Assembly: GCA_951812305.1 (NCBI GenBank)
Contig: CATOSB010000001.1
Span: forward strand, 372,001-436,000
Source: an uncultured Paracoccaceae bacterium
Lineage (GTDB): Bacteria > Pseudomonadota > Alphaproteobacteria > Rhodobacterales > Rhodobacteraceae
Reading direction: 5' to 3'
Length of the DNA stretch: 64,000 nucleotides
The translations under genes and the position numbers were made by a program. This document shows positions 40,138 to 49,707 of this stretch, piece by piece; within the stretch, counting starts at the first letter, position 1, and each line of letters begins with the position of its first letter. The notes below the pieces were generated by a model. It was not told where the DNA came from. It saw only the letters and a list, made by a program, of their open reading frames with translations, and ran no database searches.

Positions 40138-41142
40138 TTAATTTCGAAGACTGGCCAAACTGCGCAACAAACCGTCGCGGGCAAGCCGGTCGGTGGTGCG
40201 GACAAGTTCGGTTGTTATTCCACGCTCCGAGAGCGCGTGGCCGGATTTTGCGATCAGTTTCAATTCTGACCTGGGCCACAATTTGTGCAGCGCATAGGCC
40301 GATGTGGGCGGGCAGATCATATCGTAGCGGCCCTGAACAATTGTCCCACCGATATGGGCGATTTTGTTCATGTTTGCATTAATTTGTGTCTGTTCGTCGA
40401 GAAACACCGCATTGGTGAAGTAGTGGTTTTCGAGCCGGGCAAAGGCGCGGGCGTATTCTGCCGGGCTTTCGCCGCCGGGGCCGGTGTTTTCGATGCTGGC
40501 AAGTGTGTTTTCCCAGCTCGCCCATGCGCGCGCAAAGCGGGTTTCCAGCATCAGGTCGCCGGAAAACAGCCGCTTGTTATAGGCAGCGATCAGGTCGTGG
40601 CGTTCATCTTCAGGCACCATTCCCGCGAAACGTTCCCACAAGTCTGGCCAGAACTGTCCTGCGCCGCCCCCGTAAAACCAATTCAACTCGGCCTCGGTTC
40701 CAGTAAAAACACCACGCAGAATCAAATGCGCAGCAGTCTCAGGGTGGGCTTGCGCATAGATCAGCGCCAAGGTGGCGCCCCAGGAGCCGCCGAATATGAT
40801 CCATTGGTCGATGCCAAGCGTTTCGCGGATGCGTTCGATATCTGCCACGAGATGCCAGGTGGTATTTGCCTCCACCGAGGCATGTGGGCGAGAACGGCCG
40901 CATCCGCGTTGATCAAACAGCACAACGCGATAGACGTGCGGATCGAAATAGCGTCGCATCGCAGGGCTGCACCCGCCGCCGGGGCCGCCGTGCAAAACCA
41001 CCACGGGAACACCGCCGGGATTGCCGCACTGCTCGACATAAATCTTATGGCCATCGCCCACATCAAGCACGCGCTGATCAAACGGGGTGATCGGCGGGTA
41101 AAGCAGGGGTGCGCTGTTTCGCCTGTCTGCGGCTTTGTCCAT
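40138..41142 (-). CDS. pip: Proline iminopeptidase
   Basis: This 334-residue alpha/beta hydrolase (S33 family) removes N-terminal proline from peptides in the cytoplasm. HGGPGGGCSP, nucleophile Ser in GGSWGATLAL, Asp in GRYDMICPP and His in KSGHALSE are all present. ATG 41142 is taken since the protein then begins at normal length; the frame extends to 41280 across the divergent ubiG promoter. It may be functionally linked to peptide uptake by the neighbouring ABC transporter. Confidence 0.92.
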   Translation of the reverse strand: MDKAADRRNSAPLLYPPITPFDQRVLDVGDGHKIYVEQCGNPGGVPVVVLHGGPGGGCSPAMRRYFDPHVYRVVLFDQRGCGRSRPHASVEANTTWHLVADIERIRETLGIDQWIIFGGSWGATLALIYAQAHPETAAHLILRGVFTGTEAELNWFYGGGAGQFWPDLWERFAGMVPEDERHDLIAAYNKRLFSGDLMLETRFARAWASWENTLASIENTGPGGESPAEYARAFARLENHYFTNAVFLDEQTQINANMNKIAHIGGTIVQGRYDMICPPTSAYALHKLWPRSELKLIAKSGHALSERGITTELVRTTDRLARDGLLRSLASLRN

Positions 41143-41210
41143 AACTGTCCTATATAGTGAGTTATGGTTGCCTGCCACGGGTCGGGCGCGAAAACTTAGG
41201 TGATGCAGCG

Positions 41211-41948
41211 ATGACCACAACAATTGACGCACAAGAAGTCGCGAAATTCGAGGCGATGGCAGCGGAGTGGTGGGATCCAAACGGCAAGTTCAAGCCGCTG
41301 CATATGCTGAATCCGTGTCGGCTGGATTATATCACCAGCCAGATTGCAACGGAATTTGATCGGGATTTGACGTCGCGCACGCCATTCAGGGGATTGCGAA
41401 TACTAGACATTGGGTGCGGTGGCGGGTTGTTGAGTGAACCGATGGCGCGATTGGGGGCTGAAGTTGTGGGCGCGGATGCGGCAGAAGGCAACATTCCTAT
41501 TGCGCGTGTCCACGCGAAGCAGATGGGGCTTGTGGTAGACTATCGACACACGACGGCTGAAGCTCTCGCGGCGGCCGGCGAACAGTTTGACGCGGTGTTG
41601 AATATGGAGGTCGTTGAACATGTCGCCGACCCACTGGCATTTCTGACCGCCTGCCGCGAATTGTTACGACCGGGCGGAATCATGGTGTGTTCGACACTCA
41701 ACAGGAACCCAAAAAGCTATCTTATGGCGATTGTCGGGGCCGAACATATAATGCGCTGGCTGCCGAAAGGAACGCATGACTGGTCGAAATTCATCACGCC
41801 TGACGAACTTTATGACCTGTTGCGCAATGCCGGATTGGTGCCTGTGGATCGGAAAGGTTTCGTATTCAATCCCTTGGCGTGGTCCTGGTCGATCTCTGAT
41901 CGCGATATGAGCGTAAATTACGTCACCGCGAGCACCAAACCAGTGTAG
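41211..41948 (+). CDS. ubiG: 3-demethylubiquinol 3-O-methyltransferase
   Basis: This 245-residue SAM-dependent enzyme performs the O-methylations of ubiquinone synthesis. The UbiG N-terminus ([29 protein letters not shown]) and SAM motif I ([18 protein letters not shown]) are clear. Start 41211 is chosen for alignment to family N-termini ([17 protein letters not shown]). It is divergent from pip with 68 bp between them and convergent with the MarR gene. Confidence 0.95.
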   Translation: MTTTIDAQEVAKFEAMAAEWWDPNGKFKPLHMLNPCRLDYITSQIATEFDRDLTSRTPFRGLRILDIGCGGGLLSEPMARLGAEVVGADAAEGNIPIARVHAKQMGLVVDYRHTTAEALAAAGEQFDAVLNMEVVEHVADPLAFLTACRELLRPGGIMVCSTLNRNPKSYLMAIVGAEHIMRWLPKGTHDWSKFITPDELYDLLRNAGLVPVDRKGFVFNPLAWSWSISDRDMSVNYVTASTKPV

Positions 41949-41954
41949 CGGGTG

Positions 41955-42401
41955 CTATTGGCCGTCCTCGGAGAGGTTTTCACGTAAGGAGCGCAGAACA
42001 GGAAGTGCTGCTCGAACCTTCTCTGACCCAACCGACTCAACGATTTTGCTAACCACCGGCGCGACCTCGACAAAAGCCTGCGCGCACGCGCGTTTGCCTG
42101 CTGGGCTGATCGACACAAATTTTCGCCGTGCGTCGTCCCAATCGGGGCGAACATGCACGTGACCTGCGCGTTCGAGCTTGGCCAAAGTGTTCGTGATGGC
42201 GCCGCGTGTGACATGAAAGGTCCGGGCCAGTTGCGCGGGTGTTTTTTCGCCGTTTGAATGCGCAAGGTGATTCAGCACAGAAAAGTGGCTAAGCTCCATC
42301 CCCTTCGGCAGAGCCTTGGCCATCAAACTTCGCGCCAGTTGATCGGCCATGAACAACTCGCTGAATAGCGCGACGCTTAGATCATCAAGTTTTTCCGCCA
42401 T
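41955..42401 (-). CDS. MarR-family transcriptional regulator
   Basis: This 148-residue protein has a winged-helix domain (LARTFHVTRGAITNTLAKLERAGHVHVRPDWDDARRKFVSI) flanked by dimerisation helices, the MarR layout. It ends 6 bp from the convergent ubiG stop. Its start is directly next to the stop of the nitrilase gene, so the two were probably one operon; the IS insertions in that gene may now affect its expression. Target genes are unknown. Confidence 0.9.
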   Translation of the reverse strand: MAEKLDDLSVALFSELFMADQLARSLMAKALPKGMELSHFSVLNHLAHSNGEKTPAQLARTFHVTRGAITNTLAKLERAGHVHVRPDWDDARRKFVSISPAGKRACAQAFVEVAPVVSKIVESVGSEKVRAALPVLRSLRENLSEDGQ

Positions 42402-42883
42402 TCACGGGCCTTCAAAATTTCGGTCATGCATCAATGCAGGGATTTTGCGACGCGCATCATCGACGGCATTGAGGTCAATATCAACATATGTAACGCCGGT
42501 TTCTGTTCTCCCATCGGCAATGACTTCTCCCCAAGGGGCGACGGCGAGGGAGTGGCCGTATGTTCGGCGAGGCTTTCCGCTCGATGAAGGGTGAGTTCCG
42601 GTCTGTGCGGGTGCAAGGATGTAAGCGCCGGTTTCGTTTGCACGTGCGCGCAGAAGCGTTTCCCAATGCGCCGCACCGCTGACGGGTGAAAAGGCCGCTG
42701 GAACAGTGATGATCTGGGCGCCATTCTTTGCAAGCGCGCGGTAGAGATGCGGGAAGCGCACATCATAACAGATGGTCATCCCTATCCTCGCGATTGGTGT
42801 GTCGACCGCCACCGCGCTTGCGCCGGGGCGATAGCCCGCTGATTCCTTATAGGATTCTGTGTCATCGATCTCGACATCGAACA

Positions 42884-44073
42884 CTTACCACCCTTCAAAA
42901 TTTCCGGATCTGATTTGACGTTTGTCTGATCTGTGTGATTCAAGGAGTCTCCACTGCTGATATTGGAGGCTGGTTTGTTGGGAAATGTTTGTTTTTCAGA
43001 GCTTTATTCGAAGGTTGAGGCGGATTTTCAGGACCGCTTGCTCGGGTATCACAAGTCGCGCCGGGAGGGATTGTGCATCATAGCAAGCGTGATTTTGAAC
43101 ACGCGCAGCGTCAATCTGATGGAAAATGCGGCTGCTCTGCCCCGCGATATCGGCTCTGTGGACCACCGCTATCAATACATTTCGCGGGTTCTGGGCAATC
43201 CTCACATCGATACTGATGAGATCATGCAGGCCTATGTTGGTGAAATTTTCCGCCGCCAGTGTGAGGCCGGAGAAACGATTGTGGTGGCCCTTGATCAAAG
43301 CAAGCTCAACGAAGGGCATGAGGTTTTGATGTTATCGGTGCGGATGCGGGATCGGGCCCTCCCGGTCGCCTGGCGTGTACGCCAGACCAAAGGGCCGATT
43401 GGATGGCGCGTGCAACATGAGCTTTTGGAAGCAGTCCGCCCATGGCTCCCGGCGGATGCGCGTGTGTTGCTGGCGGGAGATCGGTTTTATGGAACCGCCC
43501 GATTGGTCGCATGGTGCCAGGAGGCTGGATGGGACTACCGGCTGCGCATGAAGGGAAATATCACACTGCAACATCAGGGTGGCGAGATGATGACGCGCGA
43601 AATTGCCCAACTGATGCCCGAAGGGCTTGTAAACGCTGAGCTTTACGGAACGGGCGTCTTTAGCAACATTGGAGTGCTTCACGAAGAGGGGCACAAAGAG
43701 CCTTGGATTATTGCCATGAATGCAGCACCGTCCGAGTACAAGGTGCTCGATTATGGAATGCGTTGGGGAATTGAAGCCATGTTCTCCGACTTCAAAACCC
43801 GGGGCTTTGAAATTACTCAAAGCCAGATCAAAAAGCCGGATCGATTGGCCCGCCTCATTTTGGTGCTGGCAATCGCCATGTACTGGGCTGTTTCAACCGG
43901 AGCAAACGAAGAGCACCACGTCGCAATACGCGGCGAAAAAAGGGGATTCGAAAAGCCCGAAGGTCCTTATGCTCTCTCTTCAAGACAGGCCTTCGTGCTA
44001 TCCGACGATGCCTCGCAGGTTATGCCAAAATCCCCAAGCTCTGGGATGTCTGGCTAAATTGAAGGGTGGTAAG
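42884..44073 (+). mobile_element. IS4-family insertion sequence, copy 2 (1,190 bp)
   Basis: The inverted ends are the same as in copy 1 (CTTACCACCCTTCAA at 42884-42898; inverse at 44059-44073). The 9-bp target duplication CATCGAACA lies at 42875-42883 and 44074-44082. The different duplication shows an insertion independent of copy 1. It splits the nitrilase gene. Confidence 0.93.
42963..44057 (+). CDS. IS4-family transposase (copy 2)
   Basis: The translation is identical to the copy at 5746-6840: a 364-residue DDE transposase with Asp111, Asp183, Glu281 and the YREK signature. The start (TTG) is equally uncertain. Confidence 0.9.
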   Translation: MEAGLLGNVCFSELYSKVEADFQDRLLGYHKSRREGLCIIASVILNTRSVNLMENAAALPRDIGSVDHRYQYISRVLGNPHIDTDEIMQAYVGEIFRRQCEAGETIVVALDQSKLNEGHEVLMLSVRMRDRALPVAWRVRQTKGPIGWRVQHELLEAVRPWLPADARVLLAGDRFYGTARLVAWCQEAGWDYRLRMKGNITLQHQGGEMMTREIAQLMPEGLVNAELYGTGVFSNIGVLHEEGHKEPWIIAMNAAPSEYKVLDYGMRWGIEAMFSDFKTRGFEITQSQIKKPDRLARLILVLAIAMYWAVSTGANEEHHVAIRGEKRGFEKPEGPYALSSRQAFVLSDDASQVMPKSPSSGMSG

Positions 44074-44204
44074 CATCGAACATATGGATCTTGTCGTACC
44101 GCGCGACGATTTCTCCCGTGGGGTTGATCAGGAACGATCGGTTTGCGAATCGACCATCCGCATCTTTCGACTTGAGCGCCAAGGAACCGATCAAAAGCCA
44201 CTTA

Positions 44205-45373
44205 TACCAACGGCTTGATCAATTGACCGTTGCCCATTCTCTGGTCGTTATTGAGGTTATGCGCTGCGGGTCATTTTCGAAGAAGTTCCAGGCGTCTGCG
44301 CATTTGTCGAGGATCTGCTCGTAGGTATCGAACACGGTGATGGCCAGCTTGTTGGAGCGCAGATAGGCCCAGACATTTTCCATCGGGTTGAGTTCGGGCG
44401 CATAGGGGGGCAGCTTCAGGAGCGTTATGTTGTCTGGCACCAAGAGCCCCTTGGCTCCGTGCCACCCCGCGCCATCTGTGACCAGGAGCGCATGAGAACC
44501 GGGTGCGATTGTTTTTGAGACCTCGTCGAGATGCAGGCCCATCGCCTCTGTGTTAACATAAGGCAGGATCAGCCCAGCTGCGGCACCACGTGCCGGACAG
44601 GCAGCGCCAAATACGTAGCTCCATTTGTAGCGGGTATCCCGGGGCGCACGTGGGCGGGTTCCCCGCTTCGCCCAGACACGGGTGAGTGTTCCCTGCTGGC
44701 CCACCCGTGCTTCGTCCTGGAACCATATTTCCAGTGGCTTTCCTTTCGCCCGTTCAGTCAAAATGTCGGCTACGATGCTGGCAAAGTTTTTTTTAAATGC
44801 AGTCTGTGCCACTGGGTCGGCGTTGGGATGTTCGGGGCGGACCGACAGCCTGCGAAAGCCCAGTTGAACCAAATAACTACCTACTGTGCGTTCGTGGAGC
44901 TTGATCTCGAACTCCGCCTCAATGCGCCGGGCAAGATCGGCGCGACGCCAGCGAACCACACCATCGCGGGCCGGATCAGGGCCAGCCTCCACCCAGACCG
45001 CAAGCTGCGCTATCTGCTCCGGCGACAATCGAGGTTTCGCGCCGCCACCCCCACGATCTGACAGCCCGTCAGGACCTTCGACATTGTATCGATGGACCCA
45101 GTCTCGAAGGGTTTGGCGATCCATCCCGCAACTCTGGGCAGCAACCTTGCGCGACGACCCTTCAAGCACCAGAGCAATCGCCAAAAGCCGACGTGCTACT
45201 TTGCCGTTCGACGCGCGACCGGCTAAAGCGCGCAACTCGTGCACCGTGAAATCATCGCGCAAAACCGGAACCGCGGCACCCATATCTCCCTCCCTCTCTG
45301 GACAGAAACAGTGAGTCACATACCGAACAATTTGGGAATCCAAAAAGCGAGTCAAATCATCCCGCCGTTGGTA
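44205..45373 (-). mobile_element. IS630-family insertion sequence
   Basis: The ends are TACCAACGGC (44205-44214) and GCCGTTGGTA (45364-45373). TTA flanks both sides (44202-44204 and 45374-45376), consistent with TA-targeted insertion. Removal restores GGT AAG TGG in the nitrilase gene, giving AAKLGKWLLIG. Confidence 0.9.
44219..45283 (-). CDS. IS630-family transposase
   Basis: This 354-residue protein has an N-terminal helix-turn-helix (RKVAAQSCGMDRQTLRDWVHRY) and a Tc1/mariner-like DDE domain: Asp in WFQDEARVG, Asp in LLVTDGAGWH and Glu in PELNPMENVW. The start at 45283 follows GGGAGGGAGAT; the frame extends to 45355 at the IS edge. It nearly fills the element, which appears complete. Confidence 0.92.
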   Translation of the reverse strand: MGAAVPVLRDDFTVHELRALAGRASNGKVARRLLAIALVLEGSSRKVAAQSCGMDRQTLRDWVHRYNVEGPDGLSDRGGGGAKPRLSPEQIAQLAVWVEAGPDPARDGVVRWRRADLARRIEAEFEIKLHERTVGSYLVQLGFRRLSVRPEHPNADPVAQTAFKKNFASIVADILTERAKGKPLEIWFQDEARVGQQGTLTRVWAKRGTRPRAPRDTRYKWSYVFGAACPARGAAAGLILPYVNTEAMGLHLDEVSKTIAPGSHALLVTDGAGWHGAKGLLVPDNITLLKLPPYAPELNPMENVWAYLRSNKLAITVFDTYEQILDKCADAWNFFENDPQRITSITTREWATVN

Positions 45374-45600
45374 TTACCTAGTTTCGCTGCATCATCGCGT
45401 AATGCGGCAAGGGTAAAGTCCTGATCCTCGTGTTGCAGCACATCGACCTGCCGGGACCGCGAGGTTGAGACGCAATTCGTAACTTCCGGCGTCAGGATAA
45501 ACTTGGCATTATCTGCCGCGCCAGAGACCAACCGGCGGGTTTCAGTGAGGTTAAGCGCTGGATCGTCTGATGCGCAGATCTGAATCAACGCGGCGCGCAT

Positions 45601-45858
45601 TTAACTGGCAAGCATCGCGTCAAGCTTGCCGTCGTAATCCAATTTCGACAGGTCATCGAAGCCGCCGACATGGGTGCCGCCGATGAATACCTGCGGAACG
45701 GTCCGACGTCCGTTAGCGCGCTGGATCATTTCCTGTTTGCGCGTCGAGCTCATCATCACATTGATCTCGGTGAATGCGACGTTCTTGGAAGACAGCAGCC
45801 GCTTGGCAGCGTGGCAGAAACCACAGATCGGGGTGGTGTAGATTTCGACGTTTTGCAT
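45601..45858 (-). CDS. grxC: Glutaredoxin 3
   Basis: This 85-residue protein is a glutaredoxin that reduces disulphides with glutathione. The active site reads CGFC (residues 12-15) instead of the usual CPYC; TVPQVFIGG and GGFDDL are the conserved glutathione-binding parts. It lies 29 bp after comF in the same direction and is followed without a gap by the nitrilase gene, an arrangement usual in Rhodobacterales. Confidence 0.93.
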   Translation of the reverse strand: MQNVEIYTTPICGFCHAAKRLLSSKNVAFTEINVMMSSTRKQEMIQRANGRRTVPQVFIGGTHVGGFDDLSKLDYDGKLDAMLAS

Positions 45859-45887
45859 TTGAGCGCATCCTAGGGGTTTCCCAAGAT

Positions 45888-46604
45888 TTAGGCATCCTTA
45901 CCCACACGCGCCAGTGATAAAATGTCGACCCGCCTTGCGCCCAGCGCATGACATGCCTCTGCCGCCGCCGCCATCGTGGCGCCAGAAGTAACCACATCAT
46001 CGACCAACAAGACCGGACGACCAGCGAGTTTCAATGCGCCATATTTCGACGGTTTGATCGCGTCGGCCATGTTCTGAAAGCGCTGTTCCAAAGTCATGTC
46101 ATCCTGCGAAGCGGTCTGACGTACACGTTGCAGAAGGTCGGGGATTGTCGGGCGCCCGACGAGAGATGACAGCGCGTTCGAAAGGACCGCGGCCTGATTA
46201 TAACGCCGCTTTATCAGGCGCAGCGGATGGGCGGGGATTGGTACAAGAACCGTATCCTCGCGCAGCAACGGTTCTGCCACGCCGGACATCCAACCTGCCA
46301 GCGGCTTCGCCAGATCAAGCCGGTCGCCGTGTTTTAGTGCCAGAACAAGGCTGCGCCCCTGATCCTTGTACTGCACTGCGGCGCGGCCGGATTGCCAGGG
46401 TCGCGCAATGGACATGCATGTGTCGCAATGCACCAGATCGTCAACAACGTCGCCGGGCAAGGGCACGCCGCAACAATCGCATACGAGGCCCGTAATGAAA
46501 GGCGTGTCGCGCCAACACGTACCGCAAAGGCCAAAATCACGTTCGACCATCGCGCCGCAGGCGATGCATTGCGGCGGAAAGACAATGCGCAGCAGGCTTT
46601 GCAA
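45888..46604 (-). CDS. comF: ComF family phosphoribosyltransferase-like protein
   Basis: The protein (238 residues from TTG at 46604) has an N-terminal double zinc ribbon (CIACG ... CGTC, CDCCG ... CDTC) and a C-terminal phosphoribosyltransferase motif VLLVDDVVTSGATM. ComF proteins are linked to DNA uptake in competence. The start is uncertain: upstream frame to 46835 overlaps the divergent methyltransferase gene and is not conserved, so the TTG just before LQSLLRIVFPP is preferred. Confidence 0.85.
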   Translation of the reverse strand: MQSLLRIVFPPQCIACGAMVERDFGLCGTCWRDTPFITGLVCDCCGVPLPGDVVDDLVHCDTCMSIARPWQSGRAAVQYKDQGRSLVLALKHGDRLDLAKPLAGWMSGVAEPLLREDTVLVPIPAHPLRLIKRRYNQAAVLSNALSSLVGRPTIPDLLQRVRQTASQDDMTLEQRFQNMADAIKPSKYGALKLAGRPVLLVDDVVTSGATMAAAAEACHALGARRVDILSLARVGKDA

Positions 46605-46647
46605 TTCCCGATTTCCCCCCTTATCTGGCGCCAAGGAACAGGACCCG

Positions 46648-47478
46648 ATGCCAGATCGTACACAGCTTTTTGACCCGCGCGCAGTCGCACATCGCCACGC
46701 CCGTGCGCGGCAAATGGGTCCGGCAATGTTTCTGCAGAATGAAGCATTCGCCGAGATTGAAGAGAGGCTACAACTAGTTAACAAATCCTTTACGGCGCCG
46801 GCGATTGTTACGTTTTGGCCAGAGATTTGGGGCAAACTCTCGACGGGTGGTGATATGGTCGAGGGGTTGGAAACGCTCTCGCTCGAACCCGGCGCGCATG
46901 ATCTGGTGGTTCATGCGATGGCGCTGCACGCCGCCAACGATCCGGTCGCGCAACTGATTCAGTGCCGCCGCGCGTTAAAGCCCGATGGGTTGTTTCAGGC
47001 GGTTCTGTTTGGCGGTCAGACCTTGACAGAACTGCGCGCGGTGCTGGCAGAGGCAGAGGCAGGAATAACCGGTGGGTTGTCGCCCCGCATTGCCCCAATG
47101 TCAGAAATCCGTGACTTGGGAGCTTTGATGCAACGAGCGGGGTTTGCATTGCCAGTGGCAGATTCGGTGAATTTGAAAGTCACGTATGCCAATGCTTACG
47201 CCTTGATGCGGGATTTGCGCGCAATGGGAGAAGGAAATGCGCTGATCGGGCGCGCACGGCACTTCACAAGACGTGCGGTATTTGAACTGGCGGCAGAGAA
47301 ATACGCCGCTGCGTTCCCCGCAGACGATGGGCGAGTGGTGGCGACCTTTGAGCTGATTTTTCTTTCCGGCTGGGCGCCTGACGCCAGCCAGCCACAACCA
47401 TTGCGGCCCGGTTCCGCCACATCACGATTGGCGGATGCGCTGGGCGCAGATGAGACGAAAATTTTGGGCGACGATTGA
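46648..47478 (+). CDS. SAM-dependent methyltransferase (BioC/NDUFAF5-like)
   Basis: This 276-residue protein begins with the typical LFDPRAVAHRHARA segment and has a divergent class I methyltransferase fold (DLVVHAMALHAANDPVAQLIQCRRALKPDGLF). The glycine-rich SAM loop is degenerate. Relatives act on complex I subunits in mitochondria or are of unknown role in Rhodobacterales. The start at 46648 is preceded by AAGGAACAGG. It is divergent from comF by 43 bp and followed by hemH. Confidence 0.75.
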   Translation: MPDRTQLFDPRAVAHRHARARQMGPAMFLQNEAFAEIEERLQLVNKSFTAPAIVTFWPEIWGKLSTGGDMVEGLETLSLEPGAHDLVVHAMALHAANDPVAQLIQCRRALKPDGLFQAVLFGGQTLTELRAVLAEAEAGITGGLSPRIAPMSEIRDLGALMQRAGFALPVADSVNLKVTYANAYALMRDLRAMGEGNALIGRARHFTRRAVFELAAEKYAAAFPADDGRVVATFELIFLSGWAPDASQPQPLRPGSATSRLADALGADETKILGDD

Positions 47479-47529
47479 CGTCAAGCTCTAAGGCTTTATC
47501 TGCAAACGACGCGTCAGGGAGAATTAGGC

Positions 47530-48570
47530 ATGTCCGAAGATAACCTTCCCAAGGATCATCCGTCGAATATACCGGAAAAGGTCGGCGTTTTGTTGGCCAA
47601 TTTGGGGACGCCGGACAATTACGATTATTGGTCGATGCGGCGATATCTGAACGAGTTTCTAAGTGACCGGCGCGTCATCGACTATGCGCCTTGGAAGTGG
47701 CAGCCGTTGTTGCAAACGGTAATATTGACGAAGCGTCCTTTTACATCCGGTGCGGCCTACAAATCCATTTGGAATGAGGACGCGGGGGAAAGCCCGCTGA
47801 TGACGATCACCAAGGCGCAGACCGAAGCGATCCGCGCGCGAATGGCGGAACGCTTCGGCGACAACGTCGTGGTTGATTTCTGTATGCGCTATGGCAACCC
47901 GTCGACCAAATCCAAGGTGCGCAAGCTCGTCGAACAGGGATGCCGAAAGATCCTGTTTTTTCCACTTTACCCGCAATACGCCGGTGCAACTTCCGCCACC
48001 GCGAACGATCAGTTTTTTCGTTCGCTGATGGAGGAAAAGTGGCAGCCAGTTGCGCGGGTGGTGCCGCCGTATTTCGGTGATCCGTCTTACATTGAAGCAC
48101 TGGCGCAATCTGTACGCGATGCTTACGCGAAGCTAAGTAATGAACCGGATATTCTGGTCGTATCCTATCACGGGATGCCAGTGCGGTACCTGACCGAGAA
48201 CGGCGACCCGTATCATTGCCAGTGTCAGAAAACGACGCGGCTTCTGAAAGAGGCGCTGGGTTGGGACGATGGCAAAATCAAAACGACGTTTCAGTCTGTT
48301 TTCGGTCCAGAAGAATGGCTGAAACCCTATTCCGTGGAAGAGGTTGCACGGCTTGCCGAGGCAGGTAAACGAAACATCGCCGTTATCGCGCCGGCATTCA
48401 GCGCCGACTGCATTGAGACGTTGGAAGAGATAAACGAGGAGATTCGCGAAAGCTTCGAAGATGCAGGCGGCGAGGAGTTTTCTTATATCCCGTGCCTAAA
48501 CGACGAACCGGCACATATCGGCGCGTTGGCCGGATTGATTGAGCGCAATCTTATGGGATGGCTCAAATAG
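47530..48570 (+). CDS. hemH: Ferrochelatase
   Basis: This 346-residue enzyme inserts Fe2+ into protoporphyrin IX, the last step of haem synthesis. VGVLLANLGTPD opens the fold; the catalytic His is in VVSYHGMPVRYL and the conserved Glu region in IAPAFSADCIETLEEI. Length is normal. GGGAG precedes the ATG. A hairpin terminator follows the stop. Confidence 0.96.
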   Translation: MSEDNLPKDHPSNIPEKVGVLLANLGTPDNYDYWSMRRYLNEFLSDRRVIDYAPWKWQPLLQTVILTKRPFTSGAAYKSIWNEDAGESPLMTITKAQTEAIRARMAERFGDNVVVDFCMRYGNPSTKSKVRKLVEQGCRKILFFPLYPQYAGATSATANDQFFRSLMEEKWQPVARVVPPYFGDPSYIEALAQSVRDAYAKLSNEPDILVVSYHGMPVRYLTENGDPYHCQCQKTTRLLKEALGWDDGKIKTTFQSVFGPEEWLKPYSVEEVARLAEAGKRNIAVIAPAFSADCIETLEEINEEIRESFEDAGGEEFSYIPCLNDEPAHIGALAGLIERNLMGWLK

Positions 48571-48574
48571 AAAA

Positions 48575-48598
48575 CGGCAGCGCCAATTGGCACTGCCG
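48575..48598. terminator. Bidirectional terminator between hemH and a small convergent gene
   Basis: CGGCAG (48575-48580) and CTGCCG (48593-48598) pair around an inner GCCAATTGGC palindrome. On the minus strand a TTTT run follows, so it best serves the 48803-48621 gene; on the plus strand the downstream T content is low. Confidence 0.75.
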
Positions 48599-48620
48599 CT
48601 TCTAATCGGTTAGTCGGTTC

Positions 48621-48803
48621 TTAGCTGGAAACAGCTGCGATGATTGCAACCATCAGCAAAAGAACAACGAGACCTGCCGACGATGAAGACGCTGCTTCTT
48701 CAACGATCACTGCGGGCTCGATTACAACTGGGTCGATGTTGCCAGCCATGGCAGCAGTCGACGCGGCGGCTGCGATGATAGCAGCAAGAGCGACTTTTTT
48801 CAT
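48621..48803 (-). CDS. Small exported or membrane protein of unknown function
   Basis: This 60-residue protein has a signal peptide (MKKVALAAIIAAAASTAAMA) and a C-terminal hydrophobic helix (AGLVVLLLMVAIIAAV). The start at 48803 has GGAGG 7 bp upstream; longer frames lack one. Such small proteins lie next to hemH in several Rhodobacterales, from memory. Function unknown. Confidence 0.75.
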   Translation of the reverse strand: MKKVALAAIIAAAASTAAMAGNIDPVVIEPAVIVEEAASSSSAGLVVLLLMVAIIAAVSS

Positions 48804-48944
48804 AGTATCCTCCAGGTTTCCCGGTTCGGTAGTTTGTGCACAAACAGGGCACACAATGCGCCCCGTATACGCCGAATAAGCAGCTTTATTTGTTAAACGC
48901 AAACCCAAGTTTGCCTTTTTGGGGTGCAAGAGCCTGATTCTTCG

Positions 48945-49544
48945 TCAAATAAGCAACACTTGTGTCCCGACCTTGGTCAGCGCGAAAAGCTGCGAAATGT
49001 GCTCATTATATAGCCCGATACATCCGTTCGAGGACCGGCGTCCGATTTTGCGGGTGTCATGCGTGCCGTGGATGCGGTAATACGTCCAGGAAAGGTAAAG
49101 TGCGTGAGTTCCCAACGGGTTATCTGGCCCGGGGCCGATATATTCCGGCCATTCCGGGTTGCGTTTTAGCATTGAAGGCGTCGGGCGCCAGGATGGACCG
49201 TCAACTTTCTGTACAACTTTGGTGCGTCCGCGACGGGTCAACTCCTCGGTCAACGGCACGCTGGTTGGATACAATTTGTAGACCGACAGATCTTCGGACC
49301 AATAATGCAGCGCCCGGCTGTTCACATCGACCAGAATCGCCCCATTGCGGGTATTGTTGAAGTATGGCTCCCAGTTGAGAGAGCGGAAGCTCGATGCGTT
49401 TCGGCGCACGACTTCCGAAATTTCTTCTTCTATCTCAACCGTTTCGCCCGTGTCCTGCGCCAAAGACGGCGTTGCAACACCTGCGGCGGCGGTCGCCGCA
49501 ATGAATTTGCGGCGGTTCATCCGAAAGCCGTTTTCACCAGTCAT
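48945..49544 (-). CDS. L,D-transpeptidase (YkuD) with Tat-like signal
   Basis: This 199-residue exported protein has a twin-arginine signal (MNRRKFIAATAAAGVATPSLA) and a YkuD domain with the catalytic motif HGTHDTRKIGRRSSNGCIGLYN. It forms 3-3 crosslinks or anchors proteins in peptidoglycan. The ATG at 49544 follows GGAG; 49520 is an alternative right at the Tat motif. It is one of two L,D-transpeptidase genes within 2 kb. Confidence 0.92.
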   Translation of the reverse strand: MTGENGFRMNRRKFIAATAAAGVATPSLAQDTGETVEIEEEISEVVRRNASSFRSLNWEPYFNNTRNGAILVDVNSRALHYWSEDLSVYKLYPTSVPLTEELTRRGRTKVVQKVDGPSWRPTPSMLKRNPEWPEYIGPGPDNPLGTHALYLSWTYYRIHGTHDTRKIGRRSSNGCIGLYNEHISQLFALTKVGTQVLLI

Positions 49545-49707
49545 TTACAATCTCCAACCGAGAGTTTCCTGCTTGAGGCGCACAATATTGCGAGAAAGCC
49601 GCAATCGCAAATCAAACAGGCGTCATCACGCTTGTCTTACCGGCGCGTGTTTGATCCTTTAGCTGCGGACAAGTATGTGACGCCGAATATGTGGGCAAGG
49701 AATTGAA

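Larger units (their letters stand above)
42402..45600 (-). pseudogene. Carbon-nitrogen hydrolase (nitrilase family), split by IS4 and IS630
   Basis: Three pieces (45600-45377, 44201-44074 and 42883-42402 with duplications removed) join in frame as a nitrilase-superfamily amidase of about 275 residues. The catalytic triad is intact in the pieces: Glu in TPEVTN, Lys in YDKIHMFD and Cys in MTICYDVRF. Close homologues are Nit1/Nit2-like omega-amidases encoded next to grxC in Rhodobacterales. The IS630 copy is in the first third and the IS4 copy near the middle. The gene follows grxC directly (stop of grxC at 45601). Confidence 0.9.

Noticed and set aside
40285..41157. Plus-strand frame opposite pip
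   Set aside because: pip has all catalytic motifs; the antisense frame shows no features.
5667..44073. A 38-kb composite transposon bounded by the two IS4 copies
   Set aside because: Each copy has its own direct repeat (GAATGCGCAG and CATCGAACA), so they are independent insertions.
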